NCBI GenBank assembly: GCA_964473525.1
Contig: CAYYPK010000025.1
Coordinates: forward strand, 31,245-95,244
Length of the DNA: 64,000 nt
Origin: GCA-2687025 sp964473525
GTDB lineage: Bacteria > Poribacteria > WGA-4E > GCA-2687025
Reading direction: 5' to 3'
Shown here: in pieces, positions 1-8,471 of the stretch
Position numbering within the stretch: the first letter of the stretch is position 1
How the letters are laid out: each line of letters opens with the position of its first letter
Made by a program: the position numbers and the translations under genes
The notes under the pieces: model-generated
Database searches by the model: none
What the model was told of the DNA's origin: nothing
What the model saw: only the letters and a program-made list of their open reading frames with translations

Positions 1-566
1 GTCCCCACTAGACGCCTTGTGCGGCGTCCCTGGTCGCTGTCGATCAGGATATACTGGACCTTCTGGGCGGCATCTAGCTCCGCGAGGATGCTCAACTCAA
101 CCTGGCGGTACCGGCTCCAGAACGCGTCGTCCTCGGCACGAAACGCGCCGACGACCTCGTCGAGATCCTCGTCCATTCTGCTGGCGTCCACGGCGGCATC
201 GGGTTCGCCATAGCGGTGCAGGGCCCCCCTGAGTTCACCCAGCCGTTCCCCCCGTTCGCCCCAGAACTCACGGCGCATTTCGAGGAGTTGGCGCCACTTG
301 GGAAGCACGCGCACCAACTGGTCGTCGGAAAGGGCTAGCTCTTTCTCGAGGGTGTACAGGTTCAGCACCTGCACGACCTCTTGGAGTTCATCGTCGGACA
401 GGTTCAGGTACTTGTCCGTGGCCTTCTTTGGCATGACGGTCTTGGACGAATCTGACGGCGCAGGGGTGTCGTCGCGTCCCGCCTGGGCGATGAGGGCAGC
501 GGACCCCACGACGACGACGAACGTGACGCCAAAGAGAATCCAGTACTTCCGCAGCGATGGTCGCAT
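1..566 (-). CDS. Spy/CpxP-like periplasmic protein, 3' end cut by window edge
   Basis: The frame is open from an ATG at 566 to the left edge of the window, so the C-terminus is missing. Residues 1-7 are basic and residues 8-27 form one hydrophobic segment, giving an uncleaved anchor or signal peptide. The rest is charged and helical, with an L-S-D-D-Q-L motif near residue 80 and many Arg/Glu residues, as in Spy/CpxP/ZraP-type periplasmic chaperones or metal sensors. It is the third gene of an ECF sigma/anti-sigma operon and starts 66 bases after the anti-sigma stop. A G-rich stretch just upstream may be the ribosome site. A role in envelope stress is inferred from this context; the family call rests on helical character and motif, not on an alignment. 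Confidence 0.6.
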   Translation of the reverse strand, partial: MRPSLRKYWILFGVTFVVVVGSAALIAQAGRDDTPAPSDSSKTVMPKKATDKYLNLSDDELQEVVQVLNLYTLEKELALSDDQLVRVLPKWRQLLEMRREFWGERGERLGELRGALHRYGEPDAAVDASRMDEDLDEVVGAFRAEDDAFWSRYRQVELSILAELDAAQKVQYILIDSDQGRRTRRLVG

Positions 567-632
567 CTGTCCGCCCCCGCTCGTTGCCTTGCCAGCGGCG
601 TCCTGTTCGCCGCGTGGCCCTCCTCCGCCGGG

Positions 633-1352
633 TTACTCCCCCCGACGGGTAGACACAAGGAATATGTCGGATGCGCCGTTGTCGGCGCCGTATAGGTCGA
701 TTGGCCCCTGCCGACTATCGTACGTCCCAGACGCCTCGGTCCATTCGATAGATTCTGGCATGTCGACTGCCAGAGCGTTCGTACGTAGCAGCGCTGCCAA
801 CTGCTCCGAATCCATCTGCATCGTCATGCGCATGGGCTGCGCGGAACCGTCTTGCGCTATGAAACGCACGAGGTATTCGTCGCCCCCGCTCTCCATCATC
901 TCCGCCGTCAACCCCACGCCGTCCATGGACATCAGCGACGTGATGGACGTAGCGGGTAGGCTGCTGTCCCTGGTTGGGACAAGGCCCTGCGACAGACCAA
1001 AGTAGACGACCGCGAAGGCGCAGACGGTGCCACACACGGCACCCCCGACGGCTCCAGCGGCAACCTCAAAGCCGCGCGCGGGCCAGCGAGAACGAGCAGG
1101 CGCCCCGAGCCGAGCGTCCTGCTCAATGCGTTGCCGTAGCTTCGATGTGAAGCCTTCCCAAACGTACGGATCCGGGTAATCGACGCCGACCTTGCCGACT
1201 TCCTCGCGCATGCGTCGGTAAGCAGCCACCTCTGCCCGACACGCCTCGGAGCGGCGCAACCGGTTCTCGAACCATCGGCGCTTGCGGTCCGACAGCGCCC
1301 CCTCGAGGTACGCTGGGATATGCCGTTCGAAACGGCAATGCCTAACGCTCAT
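633..1352 (-). CDS. Anti-sigma factor with one transmembrane helix and degenerate zinc site
   Basis: The start is the ATG at 1352, which overlaps the sigma-factor stop as ATGA, so the two genes are translationally coupled; a longer frame begins ten codons earlier. The 239-residue product has an N-terminal ASD-like region (residues 1-50) shaped like the zinc-finger anti-sigma fold. The usual His-x3-Cys-x2-Cys is read here as Arg31-x3-Ser35-x2-Cys38, so two metal ligands are lost. One hydrophobic helix lies at about residues 97-120, followed by an extracytoplasmic domain of about 115 residues that I do not recognise. The protein should hold the upstream ECF sigma factor at the membrane and release it on an envelope signal. 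It is followed by a Spy-like gene. Confidence 0.8.
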   Translation of the reverse strand: MSVRHCRFERHIPAYLEGALSDRKRRWFENRLRRSEACRAEVAAYRRMREEVGKVGVDYPDPYVWEGFTSKLRQRIEQDARLGAPARSRWPARGFEVAAGAVGGAVCGTVCAFAVVYFGLSQGLVPTRDSSLPATSITSLMSMDGVGLTAEMMESGGDEYLVRFIAQDGSAQPMRMTMQMDSEQLAALLRTNALAVDMPESIEWTEASGTYDSRQGPIDLYGADNGASDIFLVSTRRGE

Positions 1353-1987
1353 GCGCGTCCACCTTCCCCGTCCGTGTTCCACTCGCCGGGCGCGTGAGAC
1401 TCCTCGATATACGGCGTTAAGAAGTGCCGCATCTTCCTCGTCGCGTGGAACAGGTGAGCTTTCACGGTTCCCAGCCCACGTCCCAGAATGTCCGCGATCT
1501 CTTGCAGCGCCAGCCCCTCGAAGTGTCTCAGCACGAACACCTGTCGCTGCTTCTCGGGCAACTGCCGGACGGCCTCGCGAATATGGACGCCGATCTCGGA
1601 GTTCATCGCGTTATCGTCGGGCATCCGTTCGGGCGTTCGCAACGTCCTGACGTCTTCCTGATGTATAACGGCGTCCGTCAGCTCAATGTTCTGGTAAGTG
1701 CGTCGTCGTCGCTTGTGATCGATGCACGCGTTCGTCGCGATGCGATAGACCCACGTGAAGAAACTCGAATCGCCCTTGAAGCGTCCCAACGACCGGAACG
1801 CGCGGTAGAAGACATCCTGCGTGATATCGTACGCGTCCTCGACGCTGTGCGTGAAGTAGAAGGCGTAATCGTACACGCGCTTGTAGTGCCGTTCGACGAG
1901 CACATCAAACGCGCCATCATCACCTGCCTGGAACTGTTCGACCAGAAAGTGGTCGGCGTCTTTCACGGAATACGAACTCCCGTCCAA
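1349..1987 (-). CDS. RNA polymerase ECF-type sigma factor
   Basis: The 212-residue product has region 2 at about residues 25-95, with D-I-T-Q-D-V-F at 54-60 and F-F-T-W-V-Y-R-I-A at 76-84. Region 4 at about 143-187 contains L-P-E-K-Q-R-Q-V-F and a helix-turn-helix ending in G-T-V-K-A-H-L-F-H-A. This layout is typical of ECF sigma-70 factors. The start is uncertain: 1987 is a TTG without a clear ribosome site, while a GTG at 1966 has GGGAG about ten bases upstream and loses only seven residues. The anti-sigma gene overlaps its stop. The factor probably directs transcription of its own operon. An inverted repeat with an AT-rich centre lies 30-53 bases upstream. Confidence 0.92.
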   Translation of the reverse strand: MDGSSYSVKDADHFLVEQFQAGDDGAFDVLVERHYKRVYDYAFYFTHSVEDAYDITQDVFYRAFRSLGRFKGDSSFFTWVYRIATNACIDHKRRRRTYQNIELTDAVIHQEDVRTLRTPERMPDDNAMNSEIGVHIREAVRQLPEKQRQVFVLRHFEGLALQEIADILGRGLGTVKAHLFHATRKMRHFLTPYIEESHAPGEWNTDGEGGRA

Positions 1988-2016
1988 GCTCGCGTACAGT
2001 GGGTAAGACGGCGTTG

Positions 2017-2040
2017 CCGCGGGATATGTTTAACCCGCGG
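2017..2040. promoter_or_regulatory. 7-bp inverted repeat upstream of the sigma operon
   Basis: CCGCGGG at 2017-2023 is mirrored by CCCGCGG at 2034-2040 around the AT-rich spacer ATATGTTTAA. It lies 30-53 bases upstream of the minus-strand ECF sigma start, where its own promoter is expected, in a gap of only 116 bases after the permease gene. It may be an operator or promoter element; no family-specific motif is recognised. Confidence 0.35.
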
Positions 2041-2103
2041 GAGAATCCCGGCCGCAACGGCGGCCTGGCCAATCGAATCGTCCCGGCACATCGGGAATGT
2101 AGC

Positions 2104-3141
2104 TCAAGCGCCACGCTTGGCGAACCGCGCGTCAGCCACACCATACCCAACGGCCATAAGAACGACAAGCCCTCGCATTACCTCGACGAGCTTGTCTGGA
2201 ACGTGGTTCGGCTCAAACGTCATCTCTCGGGAGCCCGACGCCAGCGCGGCGAAGAACACCGCGGCGGCCACGACTCCCATGGGGCTCAGCCGCGCGAGCA
2301 TCGCGACGGCTATCGCGGTATACCCGTAGCCGACCGTCGTGAATCCCTGACTCAGAGAACCCACGCGCCCAAGGAGTTCGACGCACCCCGCCAGGCCCGC
2401 CAGCCCGCCCGACGCCAGCATCGCCGTGAACGTCGCGCGCGCCGGGGACATGCCCGAATACGCGGCGGCCAGTGGATTGTCGCCCACCGCTCGGAGTTGG
2501 AAGCCGACCGTCGTGCGATGCACGAGCAGATGTGTCAGAGGCGCTGCCACGATCGCGAGGAAGATGCCCGCGTGCAGATCCGTCGCCGCGTCGAGCGTCC
2601 ATAGCCGTAGGTTGGACGGTATCTCCGCCGTCTGCGCCGTGCCTCGGATGCCCTCCAGCGGCCCCGTGACCGCGTACCGCACGAGTTCGATGGCGATGAA
2701 GTTCAGCAGGATCGTGCTGAGCACTTCCGGCACGCGGCGCCACACGCGTAGCGCCGCGGCGATACCCGCCCAGAAGGCGCCACCCGCCACCCCAGCCAGG
2801 AAGAGCATCGGCACGAGGGACCACGCCGGCAGATCGACCTTCGTCGCGAGCGCCGTCGCGGCGATGCCGCCGACCAGAAGCTGCCCCTCGGCGCCGATGT
2901 TGAGCGCGCCGCCCCGAAACGCCAGGGCGACCGCGAGGCCTGTCAGAATCAGCGGGCAAGCGCCGGTAAGCACGGGCGCCAGGCCGTAGCGATTGCCGAC
3001 GGTTCCCTGCCAGAACGCCCGCGAGCATGACGCCAGGTCGTACCCACCGATCAGGAGCAGCAACCCGGCGGCCCCGACGACGGCGACGAGGATGACCCCG
3101 GTCGAGAGCAGGTGGCGACCGGACGATACTAGCCGGCTCAC
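2104..3141 (-). CDS. BMP/nucleoside-type ABC transporter permease (first permease)
   Basis: The start is the GTG at 3141, which overlaps the ATPase stop as GTGA; upstream codons in this frame are the shadow of the ATPase gene. The 345-residue product is highly hydrophobic, with an N-terminal helix at about 11-30 and a core carrying G-G-A-L-N-I-G-A-E-G-Q, typical of the BPD_transp_2 permeases of BmpA/NupABC-type nucleoside importers. It should form the inner-membrane channel for the substrate delivered by the BMP protein of the same operon. Such importers normally need two different permeases. No second permease gene follows; the next gene is the ECF sigma factor 116 bases on. Confidence 0.88.
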   Translation of the reverse strand: MSRLVSSGRHLLSTGVILVAVVGAAGLLLLIGGYDLASCSRAFWQGTVGNRYGLAPVLTGACPLILTGLAVALAFRGGALNIGAEGQLLVGGIAATALATKVDLPAWSLVPMLFLAGVAGGAFWAGIAAALRVWRRVPEVLSTILLNFIAIELVRYAVTGPLEGIRGTAQTAEIPSNLRLWTLDAATDLHAGIFLAIVAAPLTHLLVHRTTVGFQLRAVGDNPLAAAYSGMSPARATFTAMLASGGLAGLAGCVELLGRVGSLSQGFTTVGYGYTAIAVAMLARLSPMGVVAAAVFFAALASGSREMTFEPNHVPDKLVEVMRGLVVLMAVGYGVADARFAKRGA

Positions 3142-4658
3142 AGGGCTGGCGCCTCCCCGACCATGAGAGAGCCGAGAGTGTCCCGACTTCGCGCGTCGCT
3201 CGGGGCGTCGTGCACGACGCCATCGCGCATGACGCCTATGCCGTCTGACAGGGCAATCACCTCGTCCAGTTCGGTCGAGATGAGAAGGACGGCGAGACCG
3301 GTGTCTCGCGCTTCGAGGAGGCGGCGGTGCACGTACGCAGCCGCGGCGACGTCCAGCCCCCGAGTCGGGTTCATGGCGACCAGCGCGACCCCAGCGTGCG
3401 ACAGCTCGCGCGCGAGGACCACCTTCTGCTGGTTGCCGCCGGAAAGCTGTGACACGGGGGCGGCGATATCGTCCGCCCGGATGTCGTATTCGCGGCGGGC
3501 GTCTTCCGCCGCGGTCGCCATCGCTCGCGGCGACAGCCACCCCAGACGCGACATAGGGGCGTCACGGTAACGCTTGGCGGCCAGATTCTCCGCGATGGAC
3601 AGCCCGGCGGACAGATCCTTCCCGCGACGGTCCTCCGTGATGACCGCCAGCCCACGCTTGGCGCGTTCTCTGGGTGACGCGCGCGTGATGTCCGTGCCCC
3701 GTAGCAGGATGTCGCCGGACTCAGGCGCTCGCACACCCGCCAGGGCGTCCATGAGTTCGACCTGCCCGGCGCCGTCGACTCCCGCGACTCCGAACACCTC
3801 GCCGGCGCGCACGGCGAGCGAGACGCCGCGTACCGCCGCGAGCCCACGTGAGTCGTTCACGCGCAGGTCGGTCAGCACGAGTGCGTCCTGGGTCTCACGC
3901 AAGGGCGGGACACGCCGCTCCTGGGTGGCGACGCTTTCACCCACCATCAGCGTTGCGAGCGACGCGGGGTCGGCGCCAGATGCGTCGACGGTGGCAACGT
4001 TGCGCCCGCGCCGGATCACCGTGATGCGGTCGCAGAGATCAAGGGCTTCGGGCAGCTTGTGGGTGATGAACACGATGGAACGCCCCGCGTCGCGCAGCGC
4101 GCGTAGCGTATCGCCCAGTTCTTCGGCTTCGGAGGGAGTCAGGACGGCGGTCGGTTCGTCGAACACGAGCGTCCGCGCGTCCCTGGCGAGGCACTTCAGT
4201 ATCTCTACTCGCTGCTGCACGCCGACGGGGAGGGTGTCCACGCGACGTGTCACGTCGACGTCGACGCCAAATCCGCGGGCGAGCTCGGCCACGCGTTCCT
4301 CGGAGGCGGTCGGTCGCCTCCAGAACGTGGCTCCGGGCATGCCCAGCATGACGTTCTCGGCGACGGTCATGCTTGGAATGAGCATGAAATGCTGGTGCAC
4401 CATGCCAACACCCGCGCGTATCGCCTCGATGGGCGCGCGGAACCTCACTGCGCGCCCATCGACCTGGATGGCGCCCGAGTCGGGCGACGCCAGTCCGTAG
4501 AGGATGTTCATCAGCGTGGTCTTGCCAGCGCCGTTCTCACCGAGCAAGCCGTGGACCTCGCCCGCGGCGACATCAAGGGACACGTCGTCTAGCGCCACGG
4601 TGGCGCCAAACGACTTGCACACGCCGTCGAGTCGGATCGCGGGGCGATTAGCGGTCAC
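3138..4658 (-). CDS. BMP/nucleoside-type ABC transporter, tandem ATPase
   Basis: This 506-residue protein carries two fused ABC domains, as in NupA/RbsA/MglA-type importers. The first has a full Walker A (G-E-N-G-A-G-K-T-T, 40-48), a variant signature around V-G-V-Q-Q-R (145-150) and Walker B ending D-E-P (167-169). The second P-loop, near 293-301, reads G-V-D-G-A-G-Q-V-E without the lysine; it keeps the L-S-G-G-N-Q-Q-K signature but replaces the Walker B acid pair with M-N-P. Asymmetric second sites are usual in this family. It lies between the BMP binding protein (33-base gap) and the permease (4-base overlap). Confidence 0.93.
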   Translation of the reverse strand: MTANRPAIRLDGVCKSFGATVALDDVSLDVAAGEVHGLLGENGAGKTTLMNILYGLASPDSGAIQVDGRAVRFRAPIEAIRAGVGMVHQHFMLIPSMTVAENVMLGMPGATFWRRPTASEERVAELARGFGVDVDVTRRVDTLPVGVQQRVEILKCLARDARTLVFDEPTAVLTPSEAEELGDTLRALRDAGRSIVFITHKLPEALDLCDRITVIRRGRNVATVDASGADPASLATLMVGESVATQERRVPPLRETQDALVLTDLRVNDSRGLAAVRGVSLAVRAGEVFGVAGVDGAGQVELMDALAGVRAPESGDILLRGTDITRASPRERAKRGLAVITEDRRGKDLSAGLSIAENLAAKRYRDAPMSRLGWLSPRAMATAAEDARREYDIRADDIAAPVSQLSGGNQQKVVLARELSHAGVALVAMNPTRGLDVAAAAYVHRRLLEARDTGLAVLLISTELDEVIALSDGIGVMRDGVVHDAPSDARSRDTLGSLMVGEAPAL

Positions 4659-4691
4659 GGGTTGGCGCGCCCGGCGCCAGGGTCAGTCGCA

Positions 4692-5714
4692 TCAGGGGCT
4701 GCCTTCCACGGCCTCCGTCAAGCTGATCGCGCCAGAGCGGAGGCTTTCCGTCGCGGTCTCGACGGCGGCCTTGACGTCGTCCGGTATGCGGTCCTCGAGT
4801 GCCGGGTTGTACGCGACGTGAATCCATCCCCCTTGCAGCGTGAAGTAGCGGAGAGCGCCCTCGAAGTCGCCGTTCTCCACCTGCCGCGCCATGTCGACGA
4901 ACCCCTTCGGGATGTTCGACACCGCGCTCGCAAGGATGACCTCGGGGTTCACGTGGTTCTGGTCGCGGTTGGACCCAAACGCGTACACGTCGCCTCCCGC
5001 CTTGCGCGCCTCCGCCACGGCCTGGAACACGCCAAGACCTGCCTTGTCCGCGTTGTGCAAGAGGAAGTCCGCGCCCTCCTCGATCTGGGCGGCAGCCTGC
5101 TCGCGGGCCTTCAGCGCGTCCTCCCAATTGCCGACGTAGGCGGTGATTACCTCGATGTCTGGGCGCACGGACTGCGCGCCCTTCACGAAGGCGCTCAGTC
5201 CAGCGGACACGGGCGGCAGTTCCTGTCCGCCGACGAAGCCGAGCTTGCCGGTCTGAGTCATCTGCCCAGCAAGAACGCCTAGCAGATACATGCCGTCGTC
5301 CAACACGAACACGATGGGCGCGTAATTGGGGCGGGCGTATTCAGGTTCCCCACCCGTGGTCACGAAGTACGTGTCCGGGAACGTCCCTGCGATGTCGCGC
5401 GCGTGCGTCGAAAACTCGTACCCGTGCGCGAAAATCAGGTCGTATCCGCGCCGCGCGTAGTCGCGGAAGTCCTGCCGGAACTCCCCCTGGTTGCGCGACT
5501 CGCGATGCGCGACCTCCGCCCCGAGTTCCTCCTTGATGAGTTCGAGGCCTTCGTGCGCGGAAGCGTTCCAGCCATCGTCGCTGACAGGGCCGGGCGTCAG
5601 AAGCGCCACCCTGAGCGCCGCGCCCGCGGTCGAGGTGAGTGTCGCCGCAGACACCAGCACGACTAGGCTGGCGAGGACGCGTGGTAGAAAGCGTGTAAGC
5701 GGGAATGTCAGCAT
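4692..5714 (-). CDS. BMP-family periplasmic substrate-binding protein
   Basis: The 340-residue protein begins with a Sec-type signal peptide (about residues 1-33) ending in A-G-A-A. No lipobox cysteine is present, so it should be soluble in the periplasm rather than a lipoprotein. The mature part shows the BMP/PnrA pattern: a first strand R-V-A-L-L-T-P-G, then S-D-D-G-W-N-A-S-A-H-E-G, then G-Y-D-L-I-F-A-H-G and Y-A-F-G-S-N-R-D-Q near residue 245. BMP proteins bind purine nucleosides or related compounds and hand them to an ABC importer. It is the first gene of the transporter operon. The actual ligand cannot be read from the sequence. Confidence 0.9.
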   Translation of the reverse strand: MLTFPLTRFLPRVLASLVVLVSAATLTSTAGAALRVALLTPGPVSDDGWNASAHEGLELIKEELGAEVAHRESRNQGEFRQDFRDYARRGYDLIFAHGYEFSTHARDIAGTFPDTYFVTTGGEPEYARPNYAPIVFVLDDGMYLLGVLAGQMTQTGKLGFVGGQELPPVSAGLSAFVKGAQSVRPDIEVITAYVGNWEDALKAREQAAAQIEEGADFLLHNADKAGLGVFQAVAEARKAGGDVYAFGSNRDQNHVNPEVILASAVSNIPKGFVDMARQVENGDFEGALRYFTLQGGWIHVAYNPALEDRIPDDVKAAVETATESLRSGAISLTEAVEGSP

Positions 5715-5953
5715 CGGGCGTTGGACCTCACGGAAACGTCATTGACGGGGCCTCGGCCGGGTCACACATCAGCCGAGGTAGCCGCTATGGAGAACGCATG
5801 GACAGCCGATTCATTGTATCCGATGCCACCGCCGTAACCGACGCGGCGCCCTTCCATGAACCGCGCGACCGACGCCCAACGTTAGGCTCCATGGGAAGAC
5901 GACGATGCCGCACGCGCCGCCGTGAGCGCGATATCGGGGATGGGGGCCCGCGC

Positions 5954-6718
5954 ATGACACACGAGGAAGCGATAGACATCGTGGCGGCGATGGACATCAC
6001 CGGCGCCGCGCACGGAACGGTCCACGGCGACTTCGACCGTGTGCGAACGGCGTTGGACGACCACGCGGGCGCCATCACCGCGCTGAACAGCCTAGACCCA
6101 GCGAAGGTCGAGGAGACCCCACAGGGGGCGGCCGCGCATCGTGGCTGCCGCGAGGTTCTGCAGCTCCTGGTGTCTCGCGGCGTGACGCCTGACGTGTTCA
6201 TCATGGCCGCGTTGGGGCTGACCGACGACCTACGGTGGATACTGCGGCGATCTCATCACCTGGCGAATTCTCAGGGAGCGCACGGAATCCACGCGCTGAA
6301 CCACGCGTGCGACCGCCCGACGACGGATCTGCTGCTGCACTTCGGCGCCGACCCAAACTTCCCTGTGTACGAGCCGTGGGATTGGACTCCGGTGCACGAA
6401 GCCGCCGCTGGCGACCGCGTCGACATCTTAGCCGCCCTCGCCGACTACGGTGGCCGCATCGACGGCGAGCGTCGCGGCACGACCGCGTTGCACGCCGCCG
6501 CGCGCAACGGGAGCGTCCACGCCGTGAGGTGGCTACTCGCGAACGGCGCCGCCTCGGACCCGGTCGGAGGCGGAGGGCCATACGAAGGCCGCACCGCCCG
6601 AGAGATTGCCGCTGAGTACGGCCGTGGCGGCGTTCTCGCGGCCCTGGACGCGGCCGCCGCGCCCATGTCAGCGGCAGCGCGTCCATTGCCCGTCATCCGC
6701 GCTACGTCTGCGTCCTGA
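5954..6718 (+). CDS. Ankyrin-repeat protein
   Basis: I start this gene at the ATG at 5954, preceded by GGGG; the frame is open further upstream but that part is basic and low in similarity to anything. The 254-residue product has ankyrin-type repeats. The clearest are residues 108-135 (H-A-L-N-H-A-C..L-L-L-H-F-G-A-D-P), 144-170 (W-T-P-V-H-E-A-A-A-G-D) and 177-204 (T-A-L-H-A-A-A-R-N-G). A short helical N-terminal part comes first. No signal peptide or catalytic domain is visible, so a protein-binding role in the cytoplasm is likely. It stands alone, divergent from the BMP operon. Confidence 0.8.
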   Translation: MTHEEAIDIVAAMDITGAAHGTVHGDFDRVRTALDDHAGAITALNSLDPAKVEETPQGAAAHRGCREVLQLLVSRGVTPDVFIMAALGLTDDLRWILRRSHHLANSQGAHGIHALNHACDRPTTDLLLHFGADPNFPVYEPWDWTPVHEAAAGDRVDILAALADYGGRIDGERRGTTALHAAARNGSVHAVRWLLANGAASDPVGGGGPYEGRTAREIAAEYGRGGVLAALDAAAAPMSAAARPLPVIRATSAS

Positions 6719-7043
6719 CCGCGCACGTCTGATGGCCGCCGCAAGCCGCCCGATTCCGTGACTCACGCTGTCCATCAACACGCCTCGCCTTGCCGACCGG
6801 CCTCCGTCGCTCTATCAATGGACATGGGTTCACGCGACCGCCGGTCACGCGCCGCGCCCGACCGCGCGATCGCATGTCCCGTCGGGGCCAGCATGGTACT
6901 ATTAGAGCGGCACACGCAGCCGTGGGTACCTTGACGGCGGAGCGCGGCCGTCTCACCCCTCTCTCCCGTCAGACCGGCTGAGTTGCCTCGCAGCGCGAGA
7001 TCGCATCGCGCGCGTATGACGCTGATTCCAATGGTCCAGAGCG
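6719..7043. other. Intergenic region upstream of mgtE
   Basis: These 325 bases hold no convincing gene. Short open frames here lack ribosome sites and have shadow-like composition. A nested inverted arrangement is present at 6895-6930 (GGTAC...GTACC enclosing CGGC...GCCG), but I cannot match it to the magnesium M-box or another riboswitch. The promoter of the phosphate/polyphosphate island is expected in this stretch. Confidence 0.4.
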
Positions 7044-8420
7044 ATGATCACCACGCGTGACCGGGACGCTTTTCTCGTCTCCACGGTCATCAAGCTCATC
7101 AAACGGAACGCGGTACCCAATCTCCGTAAGGTGATTGCCAAGACCCATGCCGCGGACATCGCGCGCTGGTTCCCCCACCTTCGGCCCGACGAAAAGACGC
7201 TGCTCTTTGGCCTCGTGGCTAGCGAAGAGCTGATGGGGGAAGTGCTGCCCGAACTCAACACCGAGGACCGCCTGCACTTCCTGGACGAGACCGAACCGGT
7301 CGTACTAAGCGGCATCCTGCGCGGGATGCCGGCGGATAACGTCACGGACCTCCTCGCCGATCTGCCCGAGGATCAGCAGGCGGCGCTCCTCGCGCTCATC
7401 GAAGCCGAGGCGTCCGAGGACGTGCAGCAACTGTTGCAGTACGAGGACAAGACCGCTGGCTCGATCATGAACCCGCAGTTCTTCTCCCTCCCCGAGGATA
7501 TGACAGCGTCCAAGGCGGTGGAGCGCGTCCGGGAGATGGCGGACATTGAGATGGTCTTCTACGTCTACGTCGTGGACGCGAACATGCGGTTGGAGGGGGT
7601 CATCTCGTTGCGGCAGCTGGTTACGACGCCGCCGAACACGCCGCTCTCGGACCTGATGACGAGGCGACTGTATAAGGTCCACCTGGCGACGCCGCAGGAG
7701 GAAGTGGCTCGCGTGGCGTCGCGGTACAACGTCCTCGCCGTGCCAGTCGTCGGCGATGAGGACGAACTCATGGGCATCGTCACGGTGGACGACGTCATCG
7801 ACGTCATTCGTGAGGAGAACACCGAGGACATGCTCCGCATGGCAGGTACCGGAGACGTGGAGCTGGGAGCCCTGTCCGCGTGGCGGAACGCGCGGGCGCG
7901 GGCGCCATGGCTGTTCGCGAGCCTGTGTGGCGGTGTCGCGGCGGCGTGGGTGATAGGGCAGTTCGAGGGGCAGCTCGCGGAATTCGCCGCGCTGACGGCG
8001 TTCATACCCGTCATCATGGGCATGGGCGGGAACATCGGCACGCAATCGTCGACGATCGTCGTGCGGGGTCTGGCGACGGGCGAGGTGGACCTCCAGGAAG
8101 GCTGGAAGGTCATCCGCCGTGAGCTCGCCACGGGACTCGCGCTGGGGGCCGTCTACGGCCTGCTTCTCGGCGCGTTCGCGAAGGTACTGCACTGGACCTC
8201 GGACGCGACATCGCTGTACTTCGTGCGCTTCCCGATCGTCGTCGCCATCGCAATTGCGGCGAACATGGTGCTGGCCGCCAGTCTCGGCACGCTCATCCCG
8301 ATCGCGCTGAAGCGCATGCGCGTGGATCCAGCGATTGCCACCGGCCCATTCGTGACGACCTCCATCGACGTCCTGGGTATCGTGTTCTATTTCCTGCTGG
8401 CCCGTGTCATCCTCTTCTGA
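7044..8420 (+). CDS. mgtE: MgtE-family magnesium transporter
   Basis: The 458-residue protein has the full MgtE layout. An N-terminal helical superhelical domain spans about 1-130, followed by two CBS domains at about 135-257 (V-V-G-D-E-D-E-L-M-G-I-V-T-V-D-D is a typical CBS strand). A membrane domain begins near 285 with M-G-M-G-G-N-I-G-T-Q-S-S-T and ends with D-P-A-I-A-T-G-P-F-V-T-T-S-I-D. In known MgtE channels the cytoplasmic domains bind magnesium and close the pore when internal magnesium is high. It opens the nine-gene phosphate island; magnesium is the usual counter-ion of polyphosphate and ATP. The ribosome site is weak. Confidence 0.95.
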   Translation: MITTRDRDAFLVSTVIKLIKRNAVPNLRKVIAKTHAADIARWFPHLRPDEKTLLFGLVASEELMGEVLPELNTEDRLHFLDETEPVVLSGILRGMPADNVTDLLADLPEDQQAALLALIEAEASEDVQQLLQYEDKTAGSIMNPQFFSLPEDMTASKAVERVREMADIEMVFYVYVVDANMRLEGVISLRQLVTTPPNTPLSDLMTRRLYKVHLATPQEEVARVASRYNVLAVPVVGDEDELMGIVTVDDVIDVIREENTEDMLRMAGTGDVELGALSAWRNARARAPWLFASLCGGVAAAWVIGQFEGQLAEFAALTAFIPVIMGMGGNIGTQSSTIVVRGLATGEVDLQEGWKVIRRELATGLALGAVYGLLLGAFAKVLHWTSDATSLYFVRFPIVVAIAIAANMVLAASLGTLIPIALKRMRVDPAIATGPFVTTSIDVLGIVFYFLLARVILF

Positions 8421-8471
8421 AGGTGAGGTCGGACATCTCAACAGCTTGGTACGCGTAAGGAGGGACGCAAT

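Noticed and set aside
1424..2329. A 301-codon plus-strand frame opposite the sigma factor
   Set aside because: The minus strand encodes a full ECF sigma factor; the plus frame is its complement.
6895..6930. A nested inverted repeat that could be a magnesium riboswitch before mgtE
   Set aside because: It is too small and lacks M-box helices; no transcription-termination stem was found.
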